Assembly: GCA_965220105.1 (NCBI GenBank) | Contig: OZ244811.1 | Span: 558,001 to 622,000, forward strand | DNA length: 64,000 bases | Reading direction: 5' to 3' | DNA from: Bin87 sp965220105 | GTDB taxonomy: Bacteria; Chloroflexota; Dehalococcoidia; Lucifugimonadales; UBA3495 | Part shown: in pieces, positions 49,471-58,784 of the stretch | Position numbering within the stretch: the stretch's first letter is position 1 | Layout of the letters: each line of letters starts with the position of its first letter | Program-made: the position numbers and the translations under genes | Notes under the pieces: model-generated | What the model was told of the DNA's origin: nothing | Seen by the model: the letters and a program-made list of their open reading frames with translations, nothing else | The model's database searches: none

Positions 49471-50232
49471 TCACATGGCGGTGCGCCCGCCGTCGACGAC
49501 GACCTCGCTGCCCGTAACGAAGGACGCCTCGTCGGAAGCCAGGTAAATAACGGCGTAGGCGATGTCCTCGGGCCGGCCGATTCGCCCCAGGGGAGTGCGG
49601 CGCAGTTGTTCTGCTTCGGCGAGTCCGCCCCGGCTGCGGCGGGATTCCTGCAGCATGGGGGTGTCGATGGGACCGGGGTGCACCGAGTTGCACCGGATGC
49701 CTTCTGAGGCGTGTTGAATGGCGGTGGACTTGGTGAACAGGCGAACCGCGCCCTTGGTGCTGCTGTAGGCGGCCAGATTGTAGTCGTTGCCCACCAGGCC
49801 GGCGGTGGATGAGATGTTGATGATGCTGCCGCCGCCGGCTTCCCGCAGGGCGGGCAAGGACGCCTTGGTGCCGAGGAAAACGCCCTTGGCATTGACGTCG
49901 AAGATCCGGTCCCATTCTTCTCCGGTCATCTCCTCAATGCTGCGGCCCAACACGATGCCGGCGTTGTTTACCAGTACGTCGAGCTTGCCGTATTCCGACA
50001 CCGCGGCGTTGACCGCAGCCTGCCAGTCCGCTTCGCTGGTTACGTCGAGGTGCATGTAGGTGGCCCGGCCGCCCAGCTCGCGGATCTCCGCCTCCACCTT
50101 CTGGCCGTCTTCGTCCAGGATGTCGCCGAAGACGACGCAGGCTCCTTCCGCAGCGAACATTCTGGCTTCCATTGCGCCTTGCCCTCGAGCGCCGCCACTG
50201 ATCAGCGCAACTTTTCCGTCCAGTCTGGCCAT
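49471..50232 (-). CDS. Short-chain dehydrogenase/reductase
   Basis: A ~253-residue NAD(P)-dependent SDR. The cofactor motif is SGGARGQGA (a cyclohexanol dehydrogenase-like variant), NNAG is present, and the catalytic triad is SSTAG...YSSTK (serine, tyrosine, lysine). The C-terminal HPGPIDTPM and a final VTGSEVVVDGGRTAM are standard. I use the ATG at 50232, because GGAGGAG lies upstream. It likely oxidises or reduces a cyclic or hydroxylated metabolite. It follows the F420-type oxidoreductase gene by 46 nt on the same strand. Confidence 0.9.
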   Translation of the reverse strand: MARLDGKVALISGGARGQGAMEARMFAAEGACVVFGDILDEDGQKVEAEIRELGGRATYMHLDVTSEADWQAAVNAAVSEYGKLDVLVNNAGIVLGRSIEEMTGEEWDRIFDVNAKGVFLGTKASLPALREAGGGSIINISSTAGLVGNDYNLAAYSSTKGAVRLFTKSTAIQHASEGIRCNSVHPGPIDTPMLQESRRSRGGLAEAEQLRRTPLGRIGRPEDIAYAVIYLASDEASFVTGSEVVVDGGRTAM

Positions 50233-50278
50233 GTTGCTCTCCTCCAATATTGGGACGCCGTGGGAAATGTGCCAAATT

Positions 50279-51187
50279 TTAGCCGTTGATAACGTCCCTG
50301 AATTCGCGAATGGCGTTGATGTGGGCGTCCGGGGTGGTCAGGTTAGCCGACATGGTGTTGACGGAAAAATGAGACGCCCCCATGCCTCGCCACATCTCGG
50401 ACCGGGCCTGCCAGAACTCGGGGTCGCCGTCGGAGTAGTTGACCCGCGGTTCCATCCCGATGGAATCCGGGTCCCGCCCGGCGTCGGCGGCGTACTGCCG
50501 TACCTTGGCGATGATCGTTTCCGCCTCAGGATCGTCGGGCTGAAACTGGGGGAACCAGCCGTCGGCACAGCGTCCTACCCGGCTCAGCACACGATCCACG
50601 GGCACCGGGCCGCTGCGCCGGCTGCCGGCTCCCATCCAGATTGGTATGGGTCGCTGCACCGGCAGCGGGTTGATGCTGGCGTCGGTGACGTTGTGATATC
50701 TGCCGTGGAAATCCACGGATTCTTCGGTCCAAAGCCGGCGGAGCAGTTCCATCTGTTCCTCGGCGCGGCGACCCCTGGTCGAGAAATCTTCGCCCAGGGC
50801 TTCGTACTCCACATGGTTCCAGCCCACGCCCACGCCCAGGCGCAGTCGGCCGCCGCTGAGCACGTCGATCTCCGCCGCCTGCTTGGCCACCAGGGCGGTT
50901 TGACGCTGGCCAAGGATCAGGACTGCCGACACCAGCTCGACGCTGGTGGTCAATGCCGCCATGTAACCGAACAGCACGAAGATTTCGTGGAACAGGCTTT
51001 CTTTCGTGTAGGTGCCCACCCAGGGCTGATGGTGGTCGGTATCGGCGCCCAGCACGTGGTCGTAGGCGATGATGTGGGCGTAACCGAGTTCTTCCGCAGC
51101 CTGAACATAATCCCGGACTGCGACCGGGTCTGAGCCGATCTCAGTTTGCGGAAAGACGACGCCAACCTGCATTTTCTGGTCAGGCAT
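50279..51187 (-). CDS. Luciferase-like (LLM) F420-dependent oxidoreductase
   Basis: A 302-residue TIM-barrel protein of the luciferase-like family. Typical parts are MQVGVVFPQTEIG, YAHIIAYDHVLGADT, QAAEIDVLSGGRLRLGVGVG-W and PLPVQRPIPIWMGAG. The GVGVGWN segment and the late absence of the FMN loops suit the F420-type class; cofactor use is inferred. A GGGAGG site lies before the ATG. It is followed by an SDR gene, and both probably act in one catabolic pathway. Confidence 0.88.
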   Translation of the reverse strand: MPDQKMQVGVVFPQTEIGSDPVAVRDYVQAAEELGYAHIIAYDHVLGADTDHHQPWVGTYTKESLFHEIFVLFGYMAALTTSVELVSAVLILGQRQTALVAKQAAEIDVLSGGRLRLGVGVGWNHVEYEALGEDFSTRGRRAEEQMELLRRLWTEESVDFHGRYHNVTDASINPLPVQRPIPIWMGAGSRRSGPVPVDRVLSRVGRCADGWFPQFQPDDPEAETIIAKVRQYAADAGRDPDSIGMEPRVNYSDGDPEFWQARSEMWRGMGASHFSVNTMSANLTTPDAHINAIREFRDVING

Positions 51188-51279
51188 ACCTGGACCTCCC
51201 TAATTTTGGGGGATAATGTGGTTACCGATGATTGTAACGCTCCGATTTGCGGGGGGCAAACGGAGGGACGCCGGCTGGG

Positions 51280-51474
51280 CTAGGGGTTAGCCAGCAGCAG
51301 GTTCCAGACCAGGAAGAAGGCTACGACCGCGCTCCATCCCAACAACATGGCGATGCGGTAGACGCGGTTGAACCAGCGGTATTCCCAAATCGGCAGTTGC
51401 CGCTCGCGGGCCCGAATGGAGGCCGGGTTTTCGCTGGCCCAAATCCAGCGCCCGATGCGTTTGAACGGCGACAT
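51280..51474 (-). CDS. Small single-span membrane protein
   Basis: A possible 64-residue protein. The N-terminal half is charged and aromatic (RIGRWIWASENPASIRARER), the C-terminal half is one hydrophobic helix (IAMLLGWSAVVAFFLVWNLL). It lies 65 nt downstream of the ABC ATPase gene on the same strand and in a compositionally coding-like stretch. No family is recognised. A role beside the transporter is conceivable, but it may also be spurious. Confidence 0.5.
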   Translation of the reverse strand: MSPFKRIGRWIWASENPASIRARERQLPIWEYRWFNRVYRIAMLLGWSAVVAFFLVWNLLLANP

Positions 51475-51539
51475 GCGAGTGGTTACTACCTTCCCGGCGG
51501 GTGGGTCGAAGGTGGTTGGCGCACCTTGGAGGGGCGGGT

Positions 51540-52301
51540 CTACAGGATTTGCGACAGGAAGTGTTTCACCCTCTCATGACGGGGGTTGTTGAAGAATTCG
51601 TCGGGTGGCCGGTCTTCGACGATCTGCCCTTCATCGAACATCACGATGCGGTCGGCAACTTCGCGGGCAAACCCCAATTCATGGCTCACGGCGAGGATGG
51701 TCATGTGGGAGGCGGCCAGTTCGCGCATCACTTCAAGCACCTCTTTGATCATCTCCGGGTCAAGCGCTGAAGTGGGTTCGTCGAACAGCATGATGTTGGG
51801 TTGCATCGCCAGGGCCCGGGCGATGGCCACCCGCTGCTGTTGGCCGCCCGAGAGTTGGGCGGGATATTTGTCGGCCTGCTCCGGGATCCCGACGCGTTCC
51901 AGCAGCTCGACGGCGATGGCTTCCGCCTGCGGCGCCGGCAGTTTACGAACCTTGGTAGGCGCCAGCGTGATGTTACGCATCACCGTCAGGTGGGGAAACA
52001 GGTTGAAGGACTGAAACACCATCCCTACGTCGCGGCGGATGGCGTCGATGTTGCGCACGTCGTTGGACAGCTCGATGCCGTCCACAAAGATATCGCCGCG
52101 CTGGTGTTGCTCCAGCCGGTTGATGGTGCGGATGAAGGTGGATTTTCCCGAGCCGGACGGCCCGATGATGACCACAACCTCGCCACGCTTGACGGTGGTG
52201 GTGATGCCGCGGAGGGCGTGAAAATTGCCGAACCACTTGTGCACGTCATGGCACACGATGATGTCATCGGACTGGTTGGCCGGCTCAGTAACGGTATTCA
52301 T
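51540..52301 (-). CDS. aapP: Polar amino acid ABC transporter ATP-binding protein
   Basis: A 253-residue ATPase of the GlnQ/AapP type. Walker A is IIGPSGSGKSTF (47-55), the signature is LSGGQQQRVAIARAL, Walker B is IMLFDEPTSALDPE and the switch histidine is in AVSHELGFA. It powers import together with the two permeases upstream. GAGGAGGTG lies just before the ATG. It is the last of the aapJQMP-type genes, separated from the second permease by 59 nt. Confidence 0.93.
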   Translation of the reverse strand: MNTVTEPANQSDDIIVCHDVHKWFGNFHALRGITTTVKRGEVVVIIGPSGSGKSTFIRTINRLEQHQRGDIFVDGIELSNDVRNIDAIRRDVGMVFQSFNLFPHLTVMRNITLAPTKVRKLPAPQAEAIAVELLERVGIPEQADKYPAQLSGGQQQRVAIARALAMQPNIMLFDEPTSALDPEMIKEVLEVMRELAASHMTILAVSHELGFAREVADRIVMFDEGQIVEDRPPDEFFNNPRHERVKHFLSQIL

Positions 52302-52360
52302 TTCACACCTCCTCGCGCCACAGGTCCTCCGCGTTCAGCGGTCACGTGGCTTGCCCGCCG

Positions 52361-53623
52361 TTATCGTACACCTACGCCCAGATGCTCCTCAACCTTTCCG
52401 CTGACATACGACATTCCATACGTGAACACCCAGAACACCAGCGCCAGGAAGATGAAGAGCTCCCTCACGTTATCCAGGTACGGGAGAGCGCCATTTTCGA
52501 CGTAAGTCGTGGCGAAATTGCGGCTGAGTTCCACTATGTCCAGCATCCCGATGATGTACACCAGGCTGGTATCTTTGAACAGCGCAATGAATTGGCCCAC
52601 GATGGTGGGAATTACGTTGCGGATAGCCTGGGGCAGCGAGATAAACATTGTCGTTTGCCATTGGGGCAATCCCAGGGCGCGAGCCGCCTCCTCCTGACCG
52701 GGATCGAGGGCCTGCAATCCTCCCCGGATGTTCTCCGCCATATAGGCCGCGCTGAACAGTGTGATGATGATGGCCGCCCGGAGCACCGAGTTCAGCGGGA
52801 AGTTTACCGGGAATGCCAACGGCACCAGCACCTGGGACATAAACAGCAGAGTGATTAGCGGCACCCCTCGGAACACCTCGATGAACACCACACACAGCAG
52901 TTTAACCACCGGCAACCGGCTGCGCCGTCCCAGCGCCAGCGCAATCCCGATGGGAAAGCTTGCTACAATGCCGGCCACCGCCAACAGCAGATTCAGCATC
53001 AACCCGCCCCAATACAATACCGAGACCGGTTGCAGGCCGGGCACTCCGGAAAGACCTCGGAGTAACACCAACGTCAACAGGAACGCAAGCACGCTAATGG
53101 TGGCTACCCAACGCCAGGAGCCCAAAGGCGTGTAACGGGCCAGAGCCCAGCCCACCAGCAGCGACGGTATGTTTGCCAGCAGCAGCAGGCGCACATCCCA
53201 CCCCATGCGCTCCAGACTGTAGGGAAGGAATGCAAAAAGCGAGATCACCACAACGACCATAATGGCAATGCGCCTGGCAATGCCGCCGGCGACTACCCAG
53301 GTCATTCCCAACAACAGAGTAACCATCATCAAGGCGACTTGAGGCCGCCAGAAACAGTTCTGTCCCGAACAGGCCGACTCCGCGTTGTACTGGCCGATTA
53401 GCAACAGACCACCCAAGGTCGAAATAACCGTGAAGTCGGCGTCTATCAGCAACCAGCTCAAACCGTACCAGAGGGCCAGGGCCGCCAGTCCGCCGACCAG
53501 CAGCGTGAGGGCGCTGTTGTACCAGTTGCTGAACAGGTTGGCGCGAACCCAACCCGCCGGTCCCGTTTCCCGGCGAGGTGGCGCCAAAGCCTCCGCAGGC
53601 ATGGAGTCAGGAACGGTGGCCAT
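52361..53623 (-). CDS. aapM: General L-amino acid ABC transporter permease, AapM-like
   Basis: A 420-residue inner-membrane permease. The conserved coupling segment EEAARALGLPQWQTTMFISL follows AAYMAENIRGGLQALDPGQ. The protein has about eight hydrophobic segments, with the usual His/Glu/Gln/Arg permease core in the last ~220 residues and an N-terminal extension of extra helices typical of AapM/AapQ (about 400 residues). Adjoins the AapQ-like gene by 3 nt. N-terminal LFSNWYNSALTL is the standard permease leader. Confidence 0.88.
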   Translation of the reverse strand: MATVPDSMPAEALAPPRRETGPAGWVRANLFSNWYNSALTLLVGGLAALALWYGLSWLLIDADFTVISTLGGLLLIGQYNAESACSGQNCFWRPQVALMMVTLLLGMTWVVAGGIARRIAIMVVVVISLFAFLPYSLERMGWDVRLLLLANIPSLLVGWALARYTPLGSWRWVATISVLAFLLTLVLLRGLSGVPGLQPVSVLYWGGLMLNLLLAVAGIVASFPIGIALALGRRSRLPVVKLLCVVFIEVFRGVPLITLLFMSQVLVPLAFPVNFPLNSVLRAAIIITLFSAAYMAENIRGGLQALDPGQEEAARALGLPQWQTTMFISLPQAIRNVIPTIVGQFIALFKDTSLVYIIGMLDIVELSRNFATTYVENGALPYLDNVRELFIFLALVFWVFTYGMSYVSGKVEEHLGVGVR

Positions 53624-53626
53624 CGG

Positions 53627-54829
53627 TTATCTGCCCACAATCCTGATACGGCGGTTGTACAGGTTGCCTATCAGCGAGTATGACAGGCTCATCGCCAGGT
53701 AGGCGGCCATGATCAGGATGAAAATGGAGACCGCCGGCGCGGTTTGCGTCATCGTCTTGGCCACGCTGGTCAGGTCTGAGTAGCCGATGGCGGCGGCCAA
53801 GCTGCTGTTCTTGGTGAGATTGAGAAACTGGCTAATCAGCGGCGGGATGATGACGCGCAGCGCTTGCGGGAACGTAACATTGCGCAGAGTGCCCATGGGG
53901 GACAGGCCCAATGCCCGGGATGCCTCCGTCTGCCCGCGCCCCACTGACTGGATGCCGGCGCGGACGATTTCGGCAATGAATGACGAGGTGTAGAGAACCA
54001 GCCCAATCTGCAGAGCCAGCAGGCCCCCGGAGATGGTGAACCCGCCGGCTATCCGCCCGAAAGTGCCCTGGGGCGCCGGCTGTGATATGACAAAAGGCGC
54101 GCCGCCGGCAAGGCTGATGACCAACCAGCTCGCCGCTCCGATGATGATGGCGGCGGCAAATCCGGCTACCAGCGGATAGGAGGCGACGCCGGTTGCGATT
54201 TCCCGCCGGGTCAGCCAGCGATGGATAACCACCCCGACGACGACAGCGACCACCGCCAGGACCAGCCACGCAATCCCCGCGGCCAGTCCCTCGGGGAGGG
54301 GGAACGGCATGGATATGCCCCCGTTGTTTACATACAACCGATTGGCGATGACATATCCCTCCCGCACGGGGGGCAAGGCCAGCACGATATAGAACCAGAA
54401 GTACAACTGGATTAGCAGGGGTACGTTGCGAAAGAACTCGATATACACCTGCGACAGCTTCGCCACCAGCCAGTTGCCCGACAGCCGGGAAACGCCGACG
54501 AATATTCCCACCAGCGTGGCCAGAATGACGCCGACGATTGACACCACGATGGTGTTGACGGCCGCGACGCCGAAAGCATAAAGGAAGGAGTTCGACTTGT
54601 CGTAAGGCAGGAAGTGCTGGCCGATGGGTGTCTGGTAAGCTCGGGACAGGAAACTGAACCCATAGGGTATTTCCCGATCCTCGATTGCGCTGGCGATGTT
54701 GAAGAAAAACCAGGCGACCAGAAACACCACGAGAAAGCCCGACACAATTTGCGCTGCCCACTGGATTACCTGGGCGTGCCGCCAAACCGGGATGCCCTGG
54801 TAGGTTAACCTGCTCTGTATCGTCGTCAT
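53627..54829 (-). CDS. aapQ: General L-amino acid ABC transporter permease, AapQ-like
   Basis: A ~400-residue permease that partners AapM. Recognisable are QFLNLTKNSSLAAAIGYSDL and GQTEASRALGLSPMGTLRNV, the EAA-like coupling loop, and an N-terminal helix region VVFLVAWFFFNIASAIEDRE. The start at 54829 follows family alignment; an earlier in-frame start lies 36 nt upstream. The protein is preceded by the substrate-binding gene, from which a stem-loop separates it, and followed by aapM within 3 nt. Confidence 0.88.
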   Translation of the reverse strand: MTTIQSRLTYQGIPVWRHAQVIQWAAQIVSGFLVVFLVAWFFFNIASAIEDREIPYGFSFLSRAYQTPIGQHFLPYDKSNSFLYAFGVAAVNTIVVSIVGVILATLVGIFVGVSRLSGNWLVAKLSQVYIEFFRNVPLLIQLYFWFYIVLALPPVREGYVIANRLYVNNGGISMPFPLPEGLAAGIAWLVLAVVAVVVGVVIHRWLTRREIATGVASYPLVAGFAAAIIIGAASWLVISLAGGAPFVISQPAPQGTFGRIAGGFTISGGLLALQIGLVLYTSSFIAEIVRAGIQSVGRGQTEASRALGLSPMGTLRNVTFPQALRVIIPPLISQFLNLTKNSSLAAAIGYSDLTSVAKTMTQTAPAVSIFILIMAAYLAMSLSYSLIGNLYNRRIRIVGR

Positions 54830-54910
54830 AAGCGTTTGATGGCGCCAGGTTCGGCTCGGGCACATTCTAACTTATTGTGGGTGGCGGTTCACCCTGCGCA
54901 AAGATAACCG

Positions 54911-54939
54911 TAGGGGCGGGTTTCAAAGACCCGCCCCTA
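54911..54939. terminator. Stem-loop between the substrate-binding protein and permease genes
   Basis: An 11-bp perfect stem (54911-54921 with 54929-54939) around a 7-nt loop TTCAAAG, GC-rich, without a T run on the minus strand. Such stem-loops often follow abundant binding-protein genes and protect the upstream mRNA or reduce transcription of the permeases. It may also belong to a dispersed palindrome family. Confidence 0.65.
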
Positions 54940-54979
54940 TTAGGTTCGCATTCAGGATGCAGCGAATGTCACCGTTGGA

Positions 54980-56239
54980 TTACCGCAGTGGCGCAGCGTA
55001 AATTTGGCCGCCTTTGGGGCAGTCTCCGCACGGAGCGTTGGCCCACAGCGCGTTGCGGCCATTCTCCCGCGGCAGGTTGACGCCTGCGGGGCCCAGGTTG
55101 CGATCATAAATCTCGCCATAGTTTCCCACGCCGCGAATCACGTTCTGGGCAGCGGTGTTGCTAATACCCAGGGCTTCCTGCCCGTAGGAATTTTCCGCCC
55201 CTTCCAATCCGAAGAGACGGTCAACTTTGATGTCTCCAGTAGCGTTGCTCGGCACGTTGTCCATCATTACGCCATAAGCCTCGGAATAGATGAGAATGGC
55301 CATTACCGTCTTCACGACGTCGAACCACTGGTCGTCGCCGTGGGGAACCACCGGGCCCAGGGGCTCTTCGGAGATGGTCTCTGGAAGAATCACATGATCG
55401 GCTCGGTTTTCAAAACCGCTGCCAATGGCTGCCAGTTGCGAGCGGTCGTTGGTAAATGCGTCGCACTGACCGCTTTGGTAGGCAGCGGACACCGCCGCGG
55501 TGTCCTCAAAAGTCAGCGCTTCAATATTCAGCCCATTCTGGCTGGAGAAGTCAGCCAGGTTCAGCTCGGTAGTGGTGCCCTGGGTCACGCACACCGAGGC
55601 CCCCTGCAACTCCAAAGCGCTGGAAATGCCCAGGCTCTTGTTCACCATAAATCCCTGGCCGTCGTAGAACATCGTCTGCGCGTAGTTGCCCCACTGCGCA
55701 TCGCGGGATGTAGTCCAGGTTACGGTGCGCACCAGCATATCCACTTCGCCGGACTGTATGGTGGGTCCGCGTTCGGCAGCGCTAATCAGACGGATTTCGA
55801 TGGCGTTGGGATCGCCCAGCACCGCGGCGGCCAGGGCGCGGCACAGGTCAATGTCAAAGCCCACGTTATTGCCGCCGGCGTCCAGATAGCCGTAGCCAGC
55901 TACGTCGTTGCGGCTGGCGCAGATGACTTTGCCCCGGGCCTTGACGGCGTCCAGGCGGCTGCCGTCCTGGTTAGACCCGGAAACGGCGTAGGTGGGGCCC
56001 GGCATGGCGGTCGCTTCGGCCGGCTCGGTGGGTGTTACGGCAGCGGTAGTCGCGTCGGCGGTGGTGGGCGCCGCAGTTGTAGCCTCGACGGCGGTTGACG
56101 CTGGGGTGGTCGCCTCGGACATGGTCGTCGCAGCGGTAGGCGACTCACCAACCGGCGCTGCTTCCGGTTGGCATGCCATGGCGGCGACCAGGATCATGAT
56201 CATCACGGCGCCCGCGATGTATTTTACGTGTCGATTCAT
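54980..56239 (-). CDS. aapJ: General L-amino acid ABC transporter substrate-binding lipoprotein, AapJ-like
   Basis: A 419-residue solute-binding protein. A signal segment ending MILVAAMACQ gives lipobox cysteine C23, followed by an Ala/Thr-rich linker of about 60 residues. The binding domain has DAVKARGKVICASRNDVAGY, GFDIDLCRALAAAVLG, VDMLVRTVTWTTSRDAQWG and GASVCVTQGTTTELNL, all AapJ/BztA hallmarks. Membrane anchoring and long linker suit a monoderm-type envelope. It is the first gene of the import operon and likely the most abundant product. Confidence 0.92.
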   Translation of the reverse strand: MNRHVKYIAGAVMIMILVAAMACQPEAAPVGESPTAATTMSEATTPASTAVEATTAAPTTADATTAAVTPTEPAEATAMPGPTYAVSGSNQDGSRLDAVKARGKVICASRNDVAGYGYLDAGGNNVGFDIDLCRALAAAVLGDPNAIEIRLISAAERGPTIQSGEVDMLVRTVTWTTSRDAQWGNYAQTMFYDGQGFMVNKSLGISSALELQGASVCVTQGTTTELNLADFSSQNGLNIEALTFEDTAAVSAAYQSGQCDAFTNDRSQLAAIGSGFENRADHVILPETISEEPLGPVVPHGDDQWFDVVKTVMAILIYSEAYGVMMDNVPSNATGDIKVDRLFGLEGAENSYGQEALGISNTAAQNVIRGVGNYGEIYDRNLGPAGVNLPRENGRNALWANAPCGDCPKGGQIYAAPLR

Positions 56240-56392
56240 CTTGTGAATTCACCTGCCTTTGGTTTGGTGTGGATTGCAACGGCAAATAGTGTCGCAAAGG
56301 TTCGGCGGATATGCAAGACGATTCCGCTCCCGATTACGTTAACTTCACCGCACTTGAACTTCACCCCACTTGTCGATTTGCTACCGGCATGA

Positions 56393-57178
56393 TTACTCGA
56401 AATTCCAAATCCGGAGTGCGTTGCCGGCGAAAATCTTATTCAAATCGCCTGTCGGACACCAGGGCTCCATTTGTTCCAGCGTATGGCGAAGGGAATTTCG
56501 GTAACCTTCCCGGTTGGTCACCCGAGGCCAGTCCGACCCCCAAATCATCCGGTCCGGGCCAAACGCGTCATAAGCCATCCTGACGTATGGAGGAATTGCC
56601 TGGTAGGGGAATGGGGGGTCGCAAATCTCGCCCATGCCGTGGGTTTTGATCAACGTGTTGGGGAACTGGCCAAGCGTCAGCGTCTGGCGGAAGACATCGT
56701 CGGGAGGCATCGTGGGTGCGCCGATGGCGTGGATGCCCATGCCGGCCAGATGCTCGATGATGACGGTCAGGTTGGGCAGCGCCGCGACCAACTCGGCGAA
56801 CTCAGGCGACGCGAACCCCTCTGCCGAACCCCCCACGCTGACGGACATGCCCAGGTTTGCCGCCGCCCTCCAGATTGCCAGCGGGTCGCGTCCCGGAGAG
56901 CGGTGGAAGTTGCGTAGCCGCACGGTTTCGGCGCCGGCGGCCATCAGCCCGGCCAGGGTATCGGGGGCGTCCGGGTCGTCCACGTCCACCCGGCAAACCA
57001 CCGACAATCGGCCGGGGAAACGCGACTTGCACTCCAGCACGTAGGAGTTATCCAGCGTGGCCGTGGATTGAACCAGCACAGTTTTGGCAACACCGTTCAG
57101 CTCCATCTGAGCCAGCAGCATTTCCACGGGTTCGTAGTGGTTGCGCCCGATATGGACGTGGGTATCGACGATTTGCAT
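56393..57178 (-). CDS. Amidohydrolase 2-family protein
   Basis: A 261-residue TIM-barrel hydrolase of the amidohydrolase-2 group. Metal ligand motif HVHIG at residues 7-11, a central histidine in TVIIEHLAGMG and the C-terminal DRMIWGSDWPRV aspartate are present. The family contains decarboxylases and lactonases for aromatic intermediates. A GGGAGGT lies before the ATG. It is transcribed away from the Rieske oxygenase, with 234 nt between them, so the two may be co-regulated catabolic genes. The substrate is unknown. Confidence 0.85.
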   Translation of the reverse strand: MQIVDTHVHIGRNHYEPVEMLLAQMELNGVAKTVLVQSTATLDNSYVLECKSRFPGRLSVVCRVDVDDPDAPDTLAGLMAAGAETVRLRNFHRSPGRDPLAIWRAAANLGMSVSVGGSAEGFASPEFAELVAALPNLTVIIEHLAGMGIHAIGAPTMPPDDVFRQTLTLGQFPNTLIKTHGMGEICDPPFPYQAIPPYVRMAYDAFGPDRMIWGSDWPRVTNREGYRNSLRHTLEQMEPWCPTGDLNKIFAGNALRIWNFE

Positions 57179-57334
57179 GTCCGTACCTCCCGAGGTTCCG
57201 GGGTTCTGGCGCTCAATATATCACTGGGCCCCTCATGCTTATCCCGATGCTCCTGCTGTGGATAAATGGGAGCATAGGCGACCGAACCCGCCGGCGGAGG
57301 TTGGCGCCACGAGGGTCTGGCAGAGAGTGCGGAC

Positions 57335-57360
57335 GGCAAATTGACCTGGCAAATTGACCT
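57335..57360. repeat. 13-nt tandem repeat at the Rieske gene promoter
   Basis: GGCAAATTGACCT occurs twice in tandem (57335-57347, 57348-57360). The second copy contains the -35 TTGACC of the predicted promoter, so a protein bound to this pair would occupy it. Confidence 0.85.
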
Positions 57361-57383
57361 GATGGTTGGGAATAGGCAATAAT
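57354..57383 (+). promoter_or_regulatory. Promoter of the Rieske oxygenase gene
   Basis: TTGACC (57354-57359), 18 nt, AATAAT (57378-57383, five of six matches to TATAAT). Expected start near 57390, some 20 nt before the GAAGGA ribosome site and the ATG at 57413. Confidence 0.55.
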
Positions 57384-57412
57384 GCCCGCACCCAGTTAGA
57401 AGGAACCTAACC

Positions 57413-58720
57413 ATGATTTCGCAAGCCGAGAATATCGCTTTAACACAGGTCGGACCGGGCACCCCGATGGGAGACCTGATGCGCCGCTACTGGATGCCAG
57501 CCCTGCTGTCCTGGGAGTTGGCCGAACCCGACGGTGAACCGGTGCGCGTCAAGCTCCTTGGCGAGCAACTTGTTGCCTTCAGGGATACTGATGGGCGGAT
57601 CGGGCTTTTGGAAGAGTTGTGCCCCCACCGCCTGGTATCGTTGTGGCTGGGCCGCAACGAAGACTGCGGATTGCGTTGCGTGTACCACGGCTGGAAGTTC
57701 GACGTGGACGGCCAGTGCGTCGACATGATGAACGAACCGGCGGACAGCGATTTTCCGTCCAAGATGACGACCAAGTCCTATCCAACTATGGAAATGGGCG
57801 GCGTAATCTGGGCTTATATGGGTCCGAAGGAGCTGATGCCGCCGGCTCCTAAATTCGAGTGGGCAGTGGCTCCGGAAACCCACCGGCACGTCACCAAAAA
57901 TGTCCAGGAGTGCAACTGGTTACAGGCATTGGAGGGGGGCATCGATTCCGCCCACGCCACCATCCTGCACCGCACGCTGCGCCCCGACACCAAACACGCC
58001 GGCTTGCGAATCGACTCCGCCCACGTACAGGGACGTCCGGCCGTTTTGGAGGTTGACATCACCGATTACGGTTATCGCTACGCCGGTATCCGGTCCCTGG
58101 GCGACGAGGGAAACCACGTGCGGGCCTACCACTTCATCATGCCGTTTCATCAAATCAGAGCCAGCCAACGCGGGTACCGGGGCAAGCCCGGGCCGGTGGG
58201 GTTCCTGGCCTCGGGTCACATGTGGGTTCCGATTGACGATAACTCGGTGATGGTATGGAACTGGGATCTTTCTTACGACGACGCCATCGACGCCGCGGAG
58301 CGCGTTGACATGGACCGCAGTTACGGACGCGGCCCGGAGCACATGCTGGACGATTTCCGCACCAGGGTGAATCGCGACAATAACTGGAAGATTGATCGGG
58401 CGGTGCAGAAGACCGAGACGTTCAGCGGAATCGAAGGCGTGAACGCCCAGGACGTGGCCGTTCAGGAAAGCATGGGTTACGTGGTGGATCGGACTCGGGA
58501 GAACCTGTCACGCACCGATATGGCGATCATCTATGCTCGCCGGATGCTGCTCCAGGCCACCCGCACGGTGGCCGAAGGCGCTACCCCGCCGGGCGCTGGC
58601 GACAATTACTACATGCTGCGTCCGGCACAAGCGGTGTTGCCCGTTGACGTCGATTGGCGCGACGCTCTTTGGGACGATCTGTATCCGGACGGCTCTCAGG
58701 AACGCAACGGGTCGAATTAG
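57413..58720 (+). CDS. Rieske non-heme iron oxygenase, alpha subunit
   Basis: A 435-residue oxygenase. The Rieske [2Fe-2S] ligands are C70 and H72 in EELCPHRLVS, and C89 and H92 in RCVYHGWKF. The mononuclear iron site is D178, H181 and H186 in GGIDSAHATILH. The overall layout resembles phthalate/phenoxybenzoate-type dioxygenase alpha subunits, which usually need only a separate reductase. No beta subunit or reductase is adjacent. The gene has a candidate promoter and a GAAGGA site. It ends in front of a strong bidirectional terminator. Confidence 0.93.
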   Translation: MISQAENIALTQVGPGTPMGDLMRRYWMPALLSWELAEPDGEPVRVKLLGEQLVAFRDTDGRIGLLEELCPHRLVSLWLGRNEDCGLRCVYHGWKFDVDGQCVDMMNEPADSDFPSKMTTKSYPTMEMGGVIWAYMGPKELMPPAPKFEWAVAPETHRHVTKNVQECNWLQALEGGIDSAHATILHRTLRPDTKHAGLRIDSAHVQGRPAVLEVDITDYGYRYAGIRSLGDEGNHVRAYHFIMPFHQIRASQRGYRGKPGPVGFLASGHMWVPIDDNSVMVWNWDLSYDDAIDAAERVDMDRSYGRGPEHMLDDFRTRVNRDNNWKIDRAVQKTETFSGIEGVNAQDVAVQESMGYVVDRTRENLSRTDMAIIYARRMLLQATRTVAEGATPPGAGDNYYMLRPAQAVLPVDVDWRDALWDDLYPDGSQERNGSN

Positions 58721-58784
58721 ACGGTTCGATTGCGCGGCGGTTCCGGTCGCCGCGATAGTTAAATAGCCGGCCTCCTGCCATTGG

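Noticed and set aside
49286..49546. Plus-strand open frame beginning in tRNA-Pro
   Set aside because: It begins within a tRNA gene and runs antisense to the SDR gene's end.
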